This document shows positions 1 through 6,288 of a stretch of 8,731 bases of DNA, in pieces. The translations under genes were made by a program, and so were the position numbers. Below the pieces are notes generated by a model. It did not search any database. It saw only the letters and a program-made list of their open reading frames with translations, and had not been told where the DNA came from. The DNA lies in assembly GCA_026193675.1 (NCBI GenBank), contig JAPHSO010000230.1, positions 1 through 8,731 of the forward strand, read 5' to 3'. This DNA is from Gammaproteobacteria bacterium (GTDB lineage: Bacteria > Pseudomonadota > Gammaproteobacteria > Thiohalomonadales > Thiohalomonadaceae). Every line of letters begins with the position of its first letter. Position 1 is the first letter of the stretch.

Positions 1-17
1 CCCTATCCCGTTAGCTT

Positions 18-112
18 GGGGTCGGAGTCGACATGGGCATTATTTCAGTATTTGTGGAGGCCTCTCTTTCGGATGTTAACCCTGAGCGTCAGGTTGGTGC
101 GACTCCGACCCC
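18..112. repeat. 95-bp palindromic-ended element, copy 1 (MITE/REP-like)
   Basis: The element begins GGGGTCGGAGTCG (18-30) and ends with its exact reverse complement CGACTCCGACCCC (100-112). Inside are an 8-bp palindrome GAGGCCTC (57-64) and a hairpin at 78-95, AACCCTGA-GCG-TCAGGTT, with one bulged C. It has no credible coding capacity and no obvious target-site duplication. The size, terminal inverted repeats and internal hairpin fit a non-autonomous miniature element or a REP-type repeat mobilised in trans. From memory, similar GC-rich ends occur beside REP-associated Y1 transposases in proteobacteria, but I cannot verify that here. The four bases TTAG lie three bases upstream of the left end in both copies. 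Confidence 0.7.
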
Positions 113-114
113 TC

Positions 115-291
115 TCAATTAAAATTGGCCATCAGCTCCTTGGGGAGCTGGTCATCACGTTGCTCTTTAGTGGTCGGATCGACAAAGCTGAGGCTGTAGG
201 CGATTAGCTGTAGATCTTCACCATCTTCTTTCTCACCATAGAGGCGATCCCCCCCATCGGAAAACCGGTCTCTGCCATGTGGCGACGGATC
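115..291 (-). pseudogene. 3'-terminal remnant of a pseudouridine synthase gene
   Basis: Read on the minus strand this matches the last ~59 codons of the intact synthase at 412-1278, including the IRRHMAET and GDRLYGE motifs and the same TGA stop. It lacks the upstream gene body. A 1-bp deletion just before the GDRLYG codons breaks the frame. Three changes in the near-identical C-terminal part are non-synonymous relative to the intact gene (D254G, Y277D, E281K in intact-gene numbering). The part farther from the stop carries mostly synonymous changes (R232, H234, D245, R246, L247). It has no start and should be non-functional. It is either a duplication relic or what is left of a related allele or paralogue. 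Confidence 0.8.
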
Positions 292-314
292 ATCAGGAGG
301 GTTGATATTAGTAC

Positions 315-409
315 GGGGTCGGAGTCGACATGGGCATTATTTCAGTATTTGTGGAGGCCTCTCTTTCGGATGTTAACCCTGAGCGTCAGGTTGGTACGAC
401 TCCGACCCC
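315..409. repeat. 95-bp palindromic-ended element, copy 2 (MITE/REP-like)
   Basis: This copy is identical to copy 1 except for one base (G at 99, A at 396). The terminal inverted repeats are at 315-327 and 397-409, and the internal bulged hairpin is at 375-392. The element ends two bases beyond the stop codon of the pseudouridine synthase gene, so it lies in the immediate 3' untranslated region of that transcript. Pairing of the ends would give a 13-bp GC-rich stem with a large loop. No U-tract follows it in either direction, so it is not a standard intrinsic terminator, although it could protect or define an mRNA 3' end as REP elements can. Confidence 0.72.
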
Positions 410-411
410 TC

Positions 412-1278
412 TCAATTAAAATTGGCCATCAGCTCCTCGGGGAGCTGGTAATCACGTTGCTCTTTAGTGGTCGGATCGACAAAGCTGAGGCTGTAGGCGA
501 TTAGCTGTAGATCTTCATCATCTTCTTTCTCACCATAAAGACGGTCACCTACCACCGGAAAACCGGTCTCTGCCATATGGCGCCGGATCTGGTGTTTACG
601 ACCACTCTCAATCTTAATTTCCAGAAGCGAGCGCTCCTGTTCACTGTCGTAGCTGAGCAGAGAGGCCTTACTGGTTGCTGTGCGGCCATCGATTTCGTTG
701 TTGATGGTGCGCGGGTAGACCCCGAAATTGCCATGCACGATGACACGGTAGCGTTTGTCGATATCGCGTTTTTCAAAGAGGGCTGCCAGCGCCGCTGCCG
801 AGCTCTTTTTGTGAGCCACTAAAATGAGACCACTGGCGGCACGGTCGAGTCGATGGACGATAAAGGCGGGGCGCTCTGGCAGTAGATGTTGTTCAGCCCA
901 GCGGTTGATGGTGCAGTGGTCGCTCCACTTGGAGCCCTGTGACAACATGCCATAGGGTTTGTGCCAGATGGAGTAGTCGCCCTCATCAGCAATAAGTGTG
1001 GCTGTGGGTGGTTCAACTGCCAACAGATGTTCATCATAATAGAGGTGCAGAGTATCGCCGACGTTGAGCTGTTTTTTAGCGCGACGTAGCCGTTGGGTAT
1101 GACCCTCTTTTCCCTCCTTTCCGGCATGGGTGAGCCACACCGCCCCCTTCTTCATCGCATATTTGATGCGCTGCTTTGAAAGATCACACCGGTCGGCAAT
1201 TTGATCGATGGCGACCATATCGCTATCTTGGATCTCAATATGAATTTCTAATTTTTCGGGCTGAGAGATGAGTGACAT
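412..1278 (-). CDS. RluA-family pseudouridine synthase
   Basis: Predicted to isomerise uridine to pseudouridine in rRNA or tRNA in the cytoplasm; the exact target cannot be told from sequence. From the chosen ATG it has 288 residues. An S4-like RNA-binding segment occupies about residues 22-90. It contains LSKQRIKYAMKKGAVWL, then a Lys/Arg-rich stretch and GDTLHLYYDE. The catalytic domain follows. The diagnostic HRLDR is at 142-146 with catalytic Asp145, followed by SGLILVA. GRKHQIRRHM is at 226-235 and GDRLYG at 244-249. The frame stays open upstream to 1404, but the extra residues do not resemble the family and would run deep into the divergent cupin gene. The ATG at 1278, just before QPEKLEIHI, fits homologues better. 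No clear Shine-Dalgarno is visible. Its 3' end is duplicated at 115-291. Confidence 0.92.
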   Translation of the reverse strand: MSLISQPEKLEIHIEIQDSDMVAIDQIADRCDLSKQRIKYAMKKGAVWLTHAGKEGKEGHTQRLRRAKKQLNVGDTLHLYYDEHLLAVEPPTATLIADEGDYSIWHKPYGMLSQGSKWSDHCTINRWAEQHLLPERPAFIVHRLDRAASGLILVAHKKSSAAALAALFEKRDIDKRYRVIVHGNFGVYPRTINNEIDGRTATSKASLLSYDSEQERSLLEIKIESGRKHQIRRHMAETGFPVVGDRLYGEKEDDEDLQLIAYSLSFVDPTTKEQRDYQLPEELMANFN

Positions 1279-1327
1279 TGAAGAGGGCGACCATTTGCAA
1301 CAAAGTGGATTGAATATTTCAGAGTTG

Positions 1328-1702
1328 ATGCAGTTTATACAGGATAACGGTGAACAAACAGAGTACTTTTTCAAAGAGGGCTGCCATATCACCGAGCTAC
1401 TCAACAGCCCAGAAAATCCAGAGATATCGGTCGCCAGGGCGCGAGTTGAGCCGGGTCAAACCACTCGCTGGCATCGCCTGACCGATATAGCAGAGCACTA
1501 CCTGATTGTTGAGGGGAGAGGATTGGCCGAGGTGGGTGAAAAGTCTGTTTATGAGGTCAGCGCCGAAGATGTGGTGGTGATTCCGGCCGGGGTGCGCCAG
1601 CGCATCACCAATACAGGAGAGGTTGATCTGCTTTTTCTGGCCATCTGTACGCCACGCTTTGTACCTGAGGCCTATCATGATATTGAAGCGGAGCTTGATT
1701 AG
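1328..1702 (+). CDS. Small single-domain cupin protein
   Basis: A 124-residue protein with one beta-barrel cupin domain; function unknown. Cupin motif 1 is seen as PGQTTRWHRLTDIAEHYLIVEGRG (about residues 42-65): His49 and Glu56 match metal ligands, but the second His of the HxH pair is Leu51. Motif 2 is EDVVVIPAGVRQRITNTG (80-97), with Gln91 where the last His usually sits. It could bind a metal with an altered ligand set, or none. The conserved end LAICTPRFVPEAY is familiar from proteobacterial cupins of this size. The frame is open from an ATG at 1268 (144 aa), but that start would overlap the divergent synthase start, and the extra 20 residues do not look conserved. The ATG at 1328 leaves 49 bp between the two genes. 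Start choice is uncertain. Confidence 0.8.
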   Translation: MQFIQDNGEQTEYFFKEGCHITELLNSPENPEISVARARVEPGQTTRWHRLTDIAEHYLIVEGRGLAEVGEKSVYEVSAEDVVVIPAGVRQRITNTGEVDLLFLAICTPRFVPEAYHDIEAELD

Positions 1703-1735
1703 CGGTCGAACATCTCCATATTTTCAGTTGGCCAC

Positions 1736-1744
1736 TGGTATAAT
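1736..1744 (+). promoter_or_regulatory. Extended -10 promoter for greB
   Basis: TGGTATAAT contains a perfect TATAAT (1739-1744) preceded by the TGn of an extended -10 element. No good -35 hexamer lies 16-18 bp upstream, which is normal for extended -10 promoters. Transcription should start near 1751, giving a leader of about 37 nt before the greB ATG. It sits just after the cupin stop codon, so greB can be expressed independently of the cupin gene. Predicted from sequence only. Confidence 0.6.
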
Positions 1745-1773
1745 CGTCGCCCGGCCTAATATATGACCTCCAA

Positions 1774-1789
1774 ATTGATTCGAATCAAT
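1774..1789. promoter_or_regulatory. 16-bp perfect palindrome over the greB start codon
   Basis: ATTGATTCGAATCAAT is an exact inverted repeat whose last two bases are the first two of the greB ATG. In RNA it could fold into a six-base-pair stem with a UCGA loop that occludes the ribosome-binding region. In DNA it could be a dimeric regulator site downstream of the promoter at 1736-1744. No Shine-Dalgarno is recognisable here. Which role applies, if either, is inference. Confidence 0.45.
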
Positions 1790-2303
1790 GACTGAAAAGT
1801 CGAACTACATTACCGTTGAGGGTGAGCAGTATCTGCGTGCCGAGCTCAATTTTCTCTGGCGTACCAAGCGTCCCAAGGTGACTCGTTCAGTCTCTGAGGC
1901 GGCTGCTCAAGGAGATCGTTCGGAGAATGCCGAGTACATCTACGGTAAAAAGCAGCTTCGTGAAATCGATCGTCGGGTTCGCTTTTTACGTAAACGGCTG
2001 GAGCAGCTGCAGGTGGTTGATCGGATCCCGGATGAGCGAGATCGGGTCTTCTTTGGCGCCTGGATCACCCTTGAAGATGAGGATGGTCAGGAGAGTGAAT
2101 TTCGTATTGTCGGCCCAGACGAGTTTGATCCGAAACGGGGCTGGTTTAGCATCGACTCACCGATGGCTCGTGCACTATTGGGCAAGGCGATTGATGATGA
2201 GGTGACCGTTAACCTGCCCAAGGGTGAGGCGACCTACTGGATTGTCGCGGTGAGCTACAGCGGTGATGCAAGCCAGCCTTTTGTTGAGCCTGACTGGGCT
2301 TAG
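1788..2303 (+). CDS. greB: Transcript cleavage factor GreB
   Basis: GreB inserts into the RNA polymerase secondary channel and stimulates cleavage of the RNA 3' end in backtracked complexes so elongation can resume. The 171-residue protein has the standard two-domain layout. An N-terminal antiparallel coiled coil spans about residues 10-78. Its acidic tip GDRSENAEY (42-50) carries Asp43 and Glu46, equivalent to the catalytic-tip acids. The C-terminal FKBP-like globular domain contains VFFGAWITLEDEDG, FRIVGPDEFD and the signature SIDSPMARALLGK (121-133). The ELNFLWRTKRPKVT and REIDRRVRFL stretches favour GreB over GreA. The final ~12 residues extend past the usual E. coli end. It has its own promoter, and the next gene starts 15 bp after the stop, suggesting co-transcription. 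Confidence 0.97.
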   Translation: MTEKSNYITVEGEQYLRAELNFLWRTKRPKVTRSVSEAAAQGDRSENAEYIYGKKQLREIDRRVRFLRKRLEQLQVVDRIPDERDRVFFGAWITLEDEDGQESEFRIVGPDEFDPKRGWFSIDSPMARALLGKAIDDEVTVNLPKGEATYWIVAVSYSGDASQPFVEPDWA

Positions 2304-2318
2304 AACTATTTATAAAAT

Positions 2319-2714
2319 ATGCCTGCAAAATACGACATCAATAAAGCCGAACAAGTGATCACCATCAGTTGGGAGGGTGAGGCTAACAATTATGAGTTTA
2401 TCGAGGCACTCAAGAAATATCAGAGTGATATCAGAGGCAACTCTGAGTATGACGATTTTAATGAGCTGCTCGACTTTTGTGGGGTCAACGGCTCTAAGTT
2501 GACCTCGAAGGGGCTACTGCATGTGGCCCAAATGGCCGCAAAAACAGATCGAAAAGAGCATCCGATCAAAATGGCGATTGTGGTGAATACCATCATTTCC
2601 CACGGCTTTGCCAAAATTTACGAAACCTATCGTCGTTTTAATCCGCGCAATAAAAAAATTGTGCGTATCTTCCGAAGCAGGAATGAGGCATTGAGCTGGT
2701 TAAAAGCCAGATAG
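2319..2714 (+). CDS. SpoIIAA/STAS-like small protein
   Basis: A 131-residue soluble protein without signal peptide or membrane segment. The pattern fits the SpoIIAA-like/STAS-related fold (PF11964 type): an N-terminal beta-hairpin ITISWEGEANNYEF (14-27), a long helix, the strand FNELLDFCGV (47-56), the helix TSKGLLHVAQMAA, the strand KMAIVVNT (84-91), a helix with FAKIYETYRRF, the strand KKIVRIFRS (112-120), and the closing helix EALSWLKAR. Members are widespread and mostly uncharacterised. I see no clear phosphorylatable Ser equivalent to that of anti-anti-sigma factors, so signalling by phosphorylation should not be assumed. It follows greB by 15 bp with no terminator between, likely the second gene of that transcript, and converges on pyc with only 22 bp between stops. 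No clear Shine-Dalgarno precedes it. Confidence 0.82.
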   Translation: MPAKYDINKAEQVITISWEGEANNYEFIEALKKYQSDIRGNSEYDDFNELLDFCGVNGSKLTSKGLLHVAQMAAKTDRKEHPIKMAIVVNTIISHGFAKIYETYRRFNPRNKKIVRIFRSRNEALSWLKAR

Positions 2715-2736
2715 CTATTTGTTAGAAGTCGAGCCT

Positions 2737-5700
2737 CTACTCAATCACCAACATCAGATCTCCGGTCTCTACGGTCGCCCCCTGCAGCACAACCACCTGA
2801 GTCACCATGCCATCACGTTCGGCATGGAATGTGGTCTCCATCTTCATCGCCTCAAGTACCAGTAGTTTGTCGCCCTTTTTGACCTGATCGCCATTGGTGA
2901 CATGCACGCTCACCACCATACCTGGCATGGTGGCTCCGATATGGGCCTGGTTGTCGAGTTCGGCCTTGGTACGTTGGTGGACTGAATCGGCCAGTGAGCG
3001 ATCGGTTATCGATACTTCACGGGGTATACCGTTGACCTCGAAGAAGAGTGGGCGTGTGCCATCAGGCTGTTCATGCCCTTCGGCAACAAACTTGATAATG
3101 GCCGACCTACCTTTGCTGATCTCAACTGAGACCTCTTCATCCGGTTCAAGTCCATAAAGGAAGACCGGCGTTGGAAGCTTACTGGTATCTGAATAGTCAC
3201 TTTGGTGTTGGGCAAACTCCTCAAATACTTTGGGGTAGAGCAGATAGGAGATGAGCTGCTGCTGTGTGGGCTCAGTGCCCATCAGCTCTAATAGTGTCTC
3301 TTTGGCCTTCTCAAAATCGGCAGGTTCCAGACTATCACCAGGACGTCCGACCATCTCTTCCCGACCATTCAAAATTCGCTGTTTGACCGCTTCAGGGAAA
3401 CCACCGATGGGATGTCCCATCATGCCGCCGATGAGATCGATTACCGATGCAGGAAAGTCGTGGCTCTGCTTTTCATCAAGTACATCGGCAGCGGTGAGAT
3501 TATTGGCAACCATAAACAGAGCCATATCCCCGACCGCCTTAGAGGTTGGCGTCACCTTGATAATGTCGCCAAACATTCGGTTAACTTCGGCGTAGATGGT
3601 GCAAATCCGCCGCCACTGATCGGCCAGTCCCAATGCGCGTGCCTGTTGATAGAGGTTGGTGTACTGACCCCCGGGAATTTCATGATCATAGAGATCGGCG
3701 GTGGCCGGTAGTGCAGGACTCTCAAACGGGGTGTAAAACTCACGGGTCGAGCGCCAGTAATCGGCAATGCTGTCGAGATTATCTGGATTGAGTGTGGTAT
3801 TGCGTTCACTAAACTGGAGCGCTTCGACCAGGGTATTAAGATTGGGTTGTGAGGTGCCGCCAGAGAGGGGTGCTAACGCCGCATCGACAATATCGACCCC
3901 GGCATCTGCTGCCGCCAGAATTGATGCCGCAGCAATACCTGAGGTGTCGTGGGTGTGGAAGTGGAGCGGGATCCCCACCTCCTGTTTGAGTGCAGAAATC
4001 AGCTGGCGGGCCGCCTCCGGTTTACACAGTCCAGCCATATCCTTAATCGCCAGAATGTGGGCACCCATCGACTCAAGCTCTTTGGCGAGATCGATATAGT
4101 ATTTGAGATCGTATTTGGTACGCTTCGGATTGAGCAGATCACCGCTGTAGCAGATCGATGCCTCACACAGTGCACCCGATTCAAGCACCGCCTCCATCGC
4201 CACCCGCATATTGGGTGCCCAGTTGAGGGCATCAAAAACGCGGAAGATATCGATGCCGCTGGAAGCGCTCTCTCTGATAAATTCCTTCACCAGATTATCG
4301 GGGTAGTTGCTGTAACCGACCGCACTGGAGGCGCGTACCAGCATCTGAAACAGGATATTGGGTGTCGCTGCACGGAGCTCTTCAAGTCGCTGCCAGGGGG
4401 ACTCTTTCAGAAAACGCATGGCGCTATCAAAGGTGGCACCGCCCCACATCTCAAGTGAAAAGAGTTCGGGAGTCAGCTTGGCATAGGCGTCGGCGATATT
4501 GAGCATGTCATGGCTACGCAGGCGGGTTGCCAGAAGTGACTGATGTGCATCACGCATGGTGGTATCGGTGATAAACAGACGTGGCTGCTCGGTGAGCCAT
4601 TTTGAATATTTTTCAGCGCCAACCGTTTTAAAAAGATCGCGACTGCCCATCGGAATAGCGGTATCTGCTGCGATGATTGGTGTTGCTGCAGGAACCCTGC
4701 GAGCGGCCCTTTCACGGCCAGCAACCAGATCATTACCGTTGACGATAGTTTCGCCGATAAAGCGTAGTGTCTTGGATGATTGATCCCAGATCTCAGGTAG
4801 TTTGAATAGCTGAGGGCTTTCATCGATATAACGGGTGGTGGTGCCGCCGGCGATGAAATGTTCATCGTTGAGAATATTTTCAAGAAAGTGGATGTTGGTC
4901 TTCACCCCGCCAATGCGAAACTCATGGAGAGCGCGGCGCATTCGTTTGATGGTGTCGATAAAGCTGCGCCCACGTGCAGTCACTTTAACCAGCATCGAGT
5001 CGTAATAGGGATTGACCACCGCACCCTGATAGGCGTTTCCGGCATCGAGGCGTATTCCAGGGCCGCCACTGGGCCGGTACTGAATCAGGCGCCCATAGTC
5101 GGGCATAAATTTGTTGGTGGGATCCTCGGTGGTGATACGACACTGCACCGCAAAGCCGGTGGTGGTGATTTCGTCCTGATTGCCCAGACCAATCTCCTCA
5201 GATGAGAGCGGTAGGCCTTTGGCAACCAGAATCTGGCTCTTGATCAGGTCAAACCCGGTCACCTCTTCGGTCACAGTATGCTCGACCTGAATACGTGGAT
5301 TGACCTCTATAAAGAAAAACTGGTTGGTGTTGGTATCGACCAGAAACTCTACCGTACCGGCGTTGGAGTAGCCCACCTCCCGACCGATGGCGAGGGCCGC
5401 CTGATGGAGATCGTTTTGAATCTTTGAGTCGAGTTCTGGTGCGGGGGCAATCTCAACCACCTTCTGGTGACGGCGCTGCACCGAGCAGTCGCGCTCAAAC
5501 AGATGCACCAGATTGCCATGCTGATCCCCCATGATCTGCACCTCAATATGGCGTGCATGTTCAACAAATCTTTCGACAAAGATATCGGGGCTGCCAAATG
5601 CGCTGAGCGATTCACTCTGAGCCTCTGCAAAGGTGGATAGAAAGTCTTCGGCACGGGTGACGATACGCATACCTCGCCCACCGCCGCCATGCGCAGCTTT

Positions 5701-6189
5701 AAGAATAACTGGAAAGCCGAGAGAGCTTGATAGTTCAAGTCCCGTCTCGCCATCTTTGAGCGCCTGGCTTGAGCCTGAGGATACCGGTATCCCTGCCTGC
5801 GTTGCGATCTGACGCGCGCTGGTCTTGTCACCCAACTTCTCTAACGCCTCAACAGAGGGGCCGATAAAGATGATGTCGTTTTTGGCGCAGGCTTTGGCAA
5901 ATGCCGGATTTTCTGACAAAAAGCCGTATCCGGGATGGATGGCATCGACCTCATGCTCTTGAGCGATGTCGATAATCTCTTTGATGTCGAGGTAGGATTT
6001 TATCGGCTCCCCTTCAGGGCCGATCTGATAGGCCTCATCGGCCATAAAGCGGTGTAGTGCGTAGCGATCTTCGTGGGTGTAGATGGCGACCGTCTCAATC
6101 CCTAACTCCTGCGCTGTTCGAAATATCCGTATCGCAATTTCGCTACGGTTGGCAATAAGTAGTTTCTTAATGGGTCTCTCTGTAACCAT
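2737..6189 (-). CDS. pyc: Pyruvate carboxylase, single-chain
   Basis: Biotin enzyme that makes oxaloacetate from pyruvate, bicarbonate and ATP, an anaplerotic and gluconeogenic step in the cytoplasm. The 1150-residue chain has all domains of the tetrameric single-chain type. Biotin carboxylase covers about 6-455, with AAHGGGGRGMR (165-175), ERDCSVQRRHQKVVE (232-246) and EVNPRIQVEHT (295-305). The allosteric/tetramerisation region is about 470-535. The carboxyltransferase covers about 536-835, with TDTTMRDAHQS (541-551), metal ligands Asp547, His745 and His747, and the carbamylated-type Lys716 in AIKDMAG. The C-terminal biotin carrier domain has EAMKME with biotinyl Lys1116. The N-terminal motif reads ANRSEIAIR, with Ser replacing the usual Gly, as I recall from alphaproteobacterial enzymes. 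A GAAGAGA stretch 10-16 bases upstream may be the Shine-Dalgarno. The frame is unbroken and looks fully functional. Confidence 0.98.
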   Translation of the reverse strand: MVTERPIKKLLIANRSEIAIRIFRTAQELGIETVAIYTHEDRYALHRFMADEAYQIGPEGEPIKSYLDIKEIIDIAQEHEVDAIHPGYGFLSENPAFAKACAKNDIIFIGPSVEALEKLGDKTSARQIATQAGIPVSSGSSQALKDGETGLELSSSLGFPVILKAAHGGGGRGMRIVTRAEDFLSTFAEAQSESLSAFGSPDIFVERFVEHARHIEVQIMGDQHGNLVHLFERDCSVQRRHQKVVEIAPAPELDSKIQNDLHQAALAIGREVGYSNAGTVEFLVDTNTNQFFFIEVNPRIQVEHTVTEEVTGFDLIKSQILVAKGLPLSSEEIGLGNQDEITTTGFAVQCRITTEDPTNKFMPDYGRLIQYRPSGGPGIRLDAGNAYQGAVVNPYYDSMLVKVTARGRSFIDTIKRMRRALHEFRIGGVKTNIHFLENILNDEHFIAGGTTTRYIDESPQLFKLPEIWDQSSKTLRFIGETIVNGNDLVAGRERAARRVPAATPIIAADTAIPMGSRDLFKTVGAEKYSKWLTEQPRLFITDTTMRDAHQSLLATRLRSHDMLNIADAYAKLTPELFSLEMWGGATFDSAMRFLKESPWQRLEELRAATPNILFQMLVRASSAVGYSNYPDNLVKEFIRESASSGIDIFRVFDALNWAPNMRVAMEAVLESGALCEASICYSGDLLNPKRTKYDLKYYIDLAKELESMGAHILAIKDMAGLCKPEAARQLISALKQEVGIPLHFHTHDTSGIAAASILAAADAGVDIVDAALAPLSGGTSQPNLNTLVEALQFSERNTTLNPDNLDSIADYWRSTREFYTPFESPALPATADLYDHEIPGGQYTNLYQQARALGLADQWRRICTIYAEVNRMFGDIIKVTPTSKAVGDMALFMVANNLTAADVLDEKQSHDFPASVIDLIGGMMGHPIGGFPEAVKQRILNGREEMVGRPGDSLEPADFEKAKETLLELMGTEPTQQQLISYLLYPKVFEEFAQHQSDYSDTSKLPTPVFLYGLEPDEEVSVEISKGRSAIIKFVAEGHEQPDGTRPLFFEVNGIPREVSITDRSLADSVHQRTKAELDNQAHIGATMPGMVVSVHVTNGDQVKKGDKLLVLEAMKMETTFHAERDGMVTQVVVLQGATVETGDLMLVIE

Positions 6190-6227
6190 GAATCAGATGT
6201 CTCTTCAGCCATTGAGTGGGTCACTGA

Positions 6228-6256
6228 CTATATCCCTAAAATTGAAATAGGTATAG
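6228..6256. promoter_or_regulatory. Imperfect inverted repeat upstream of pyc
   Basis: On the plus strand CTATA (6228-6232) and CCTA (6235-6238) pair with TAGG (6248-6251) and TATAG (6252-6256), interrupted by a two-base bulge and a nine-base loop. It lies 38-67 bp upstream of the pyc start codon, in the 99-bp gap after the ABC-class ATPase gene. A TATAGT that could serve as a -10 on the minus strand (6227-6232) overlaps one arm, but no good -35 matches it. It may be an operator or a leader hairpin, or only AT-rich chance symmetry. A second small symmetric sequence TTAAGTTTCTTAA is at 6273-6285. Confidence 0.3.
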
Positions 6257-6288
6257 CTTGCGAAAAGAGAATTAAGTTTCTTAATAAT

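Larger units (their letters stand above)
18..589. repeat. Imperfect tandem duplication of element plus synthase gene 3' end
   Basis: Two units, 18-291 and about 315-589, are aligned at an offset of 297 bp (298 bp after one indel) and separated by 23 bp of unrelated sequence. Each contains a 95-bp palindromic-ended element followed by the 3' end of a RluA-type pseudouridine synthase gene read on the minus strand. From 18 to 240 the two units differ at only about four bases. From 241 to 291 they differ at about nine bases plus a 1-bp indel, and homology stops just after 291/589. The right unit belongs to the intact gene and the left is a remnant. Bases 1-17 show nothing I can identify. The abrupt change in identity suggests gene conversion or a recombination join, which is inference. 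Confidence 0.9.

Noticed and set aside
18..409. CRISPR array
   Set aside because: There are only two repeat units, 297 bp apart, with the intervening sequence itself duplicated and no short regular spacers.
315..409. Intrinsic terminator formed by the element ends
   Set aside because: The stem ends are 69 bases apart and no T-run follows on either strand.
16..504. Two near-identical short plus-strand reading frames (63 and 75 aa) across the repeats
   Set aside because: They run through the inverted-repeat element and the antisense of the synthase C-terminus. They arise because the same sequence occurs twice and have no supporting start signal or protein family.
1279..1404. Longer synthase N-terminus starting at 1404
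   Set aside because: The added 42 residues do not look like an S4 or synthase N-terminus and are antisense to the cupin coding region.
2715..2736. Terminator between the convergent SpoIIAA-like gene and pyc
   Set aside because: The 22-bp gap contains no stem-loop with a T-run.
3949..4458. 169-aa plus-strand open frame inside pyc
   Set aside because: It lies opposite highly conserved pyruvate carboxylase carboxyltransferase codons, and its translation shows no domain.
5349..5831. 160-aa minus-strand open frame inside pyc
   Set aside because: It is an alternate frame of the biotin carboxylase domain. The pyc frame carries all the family motifs.
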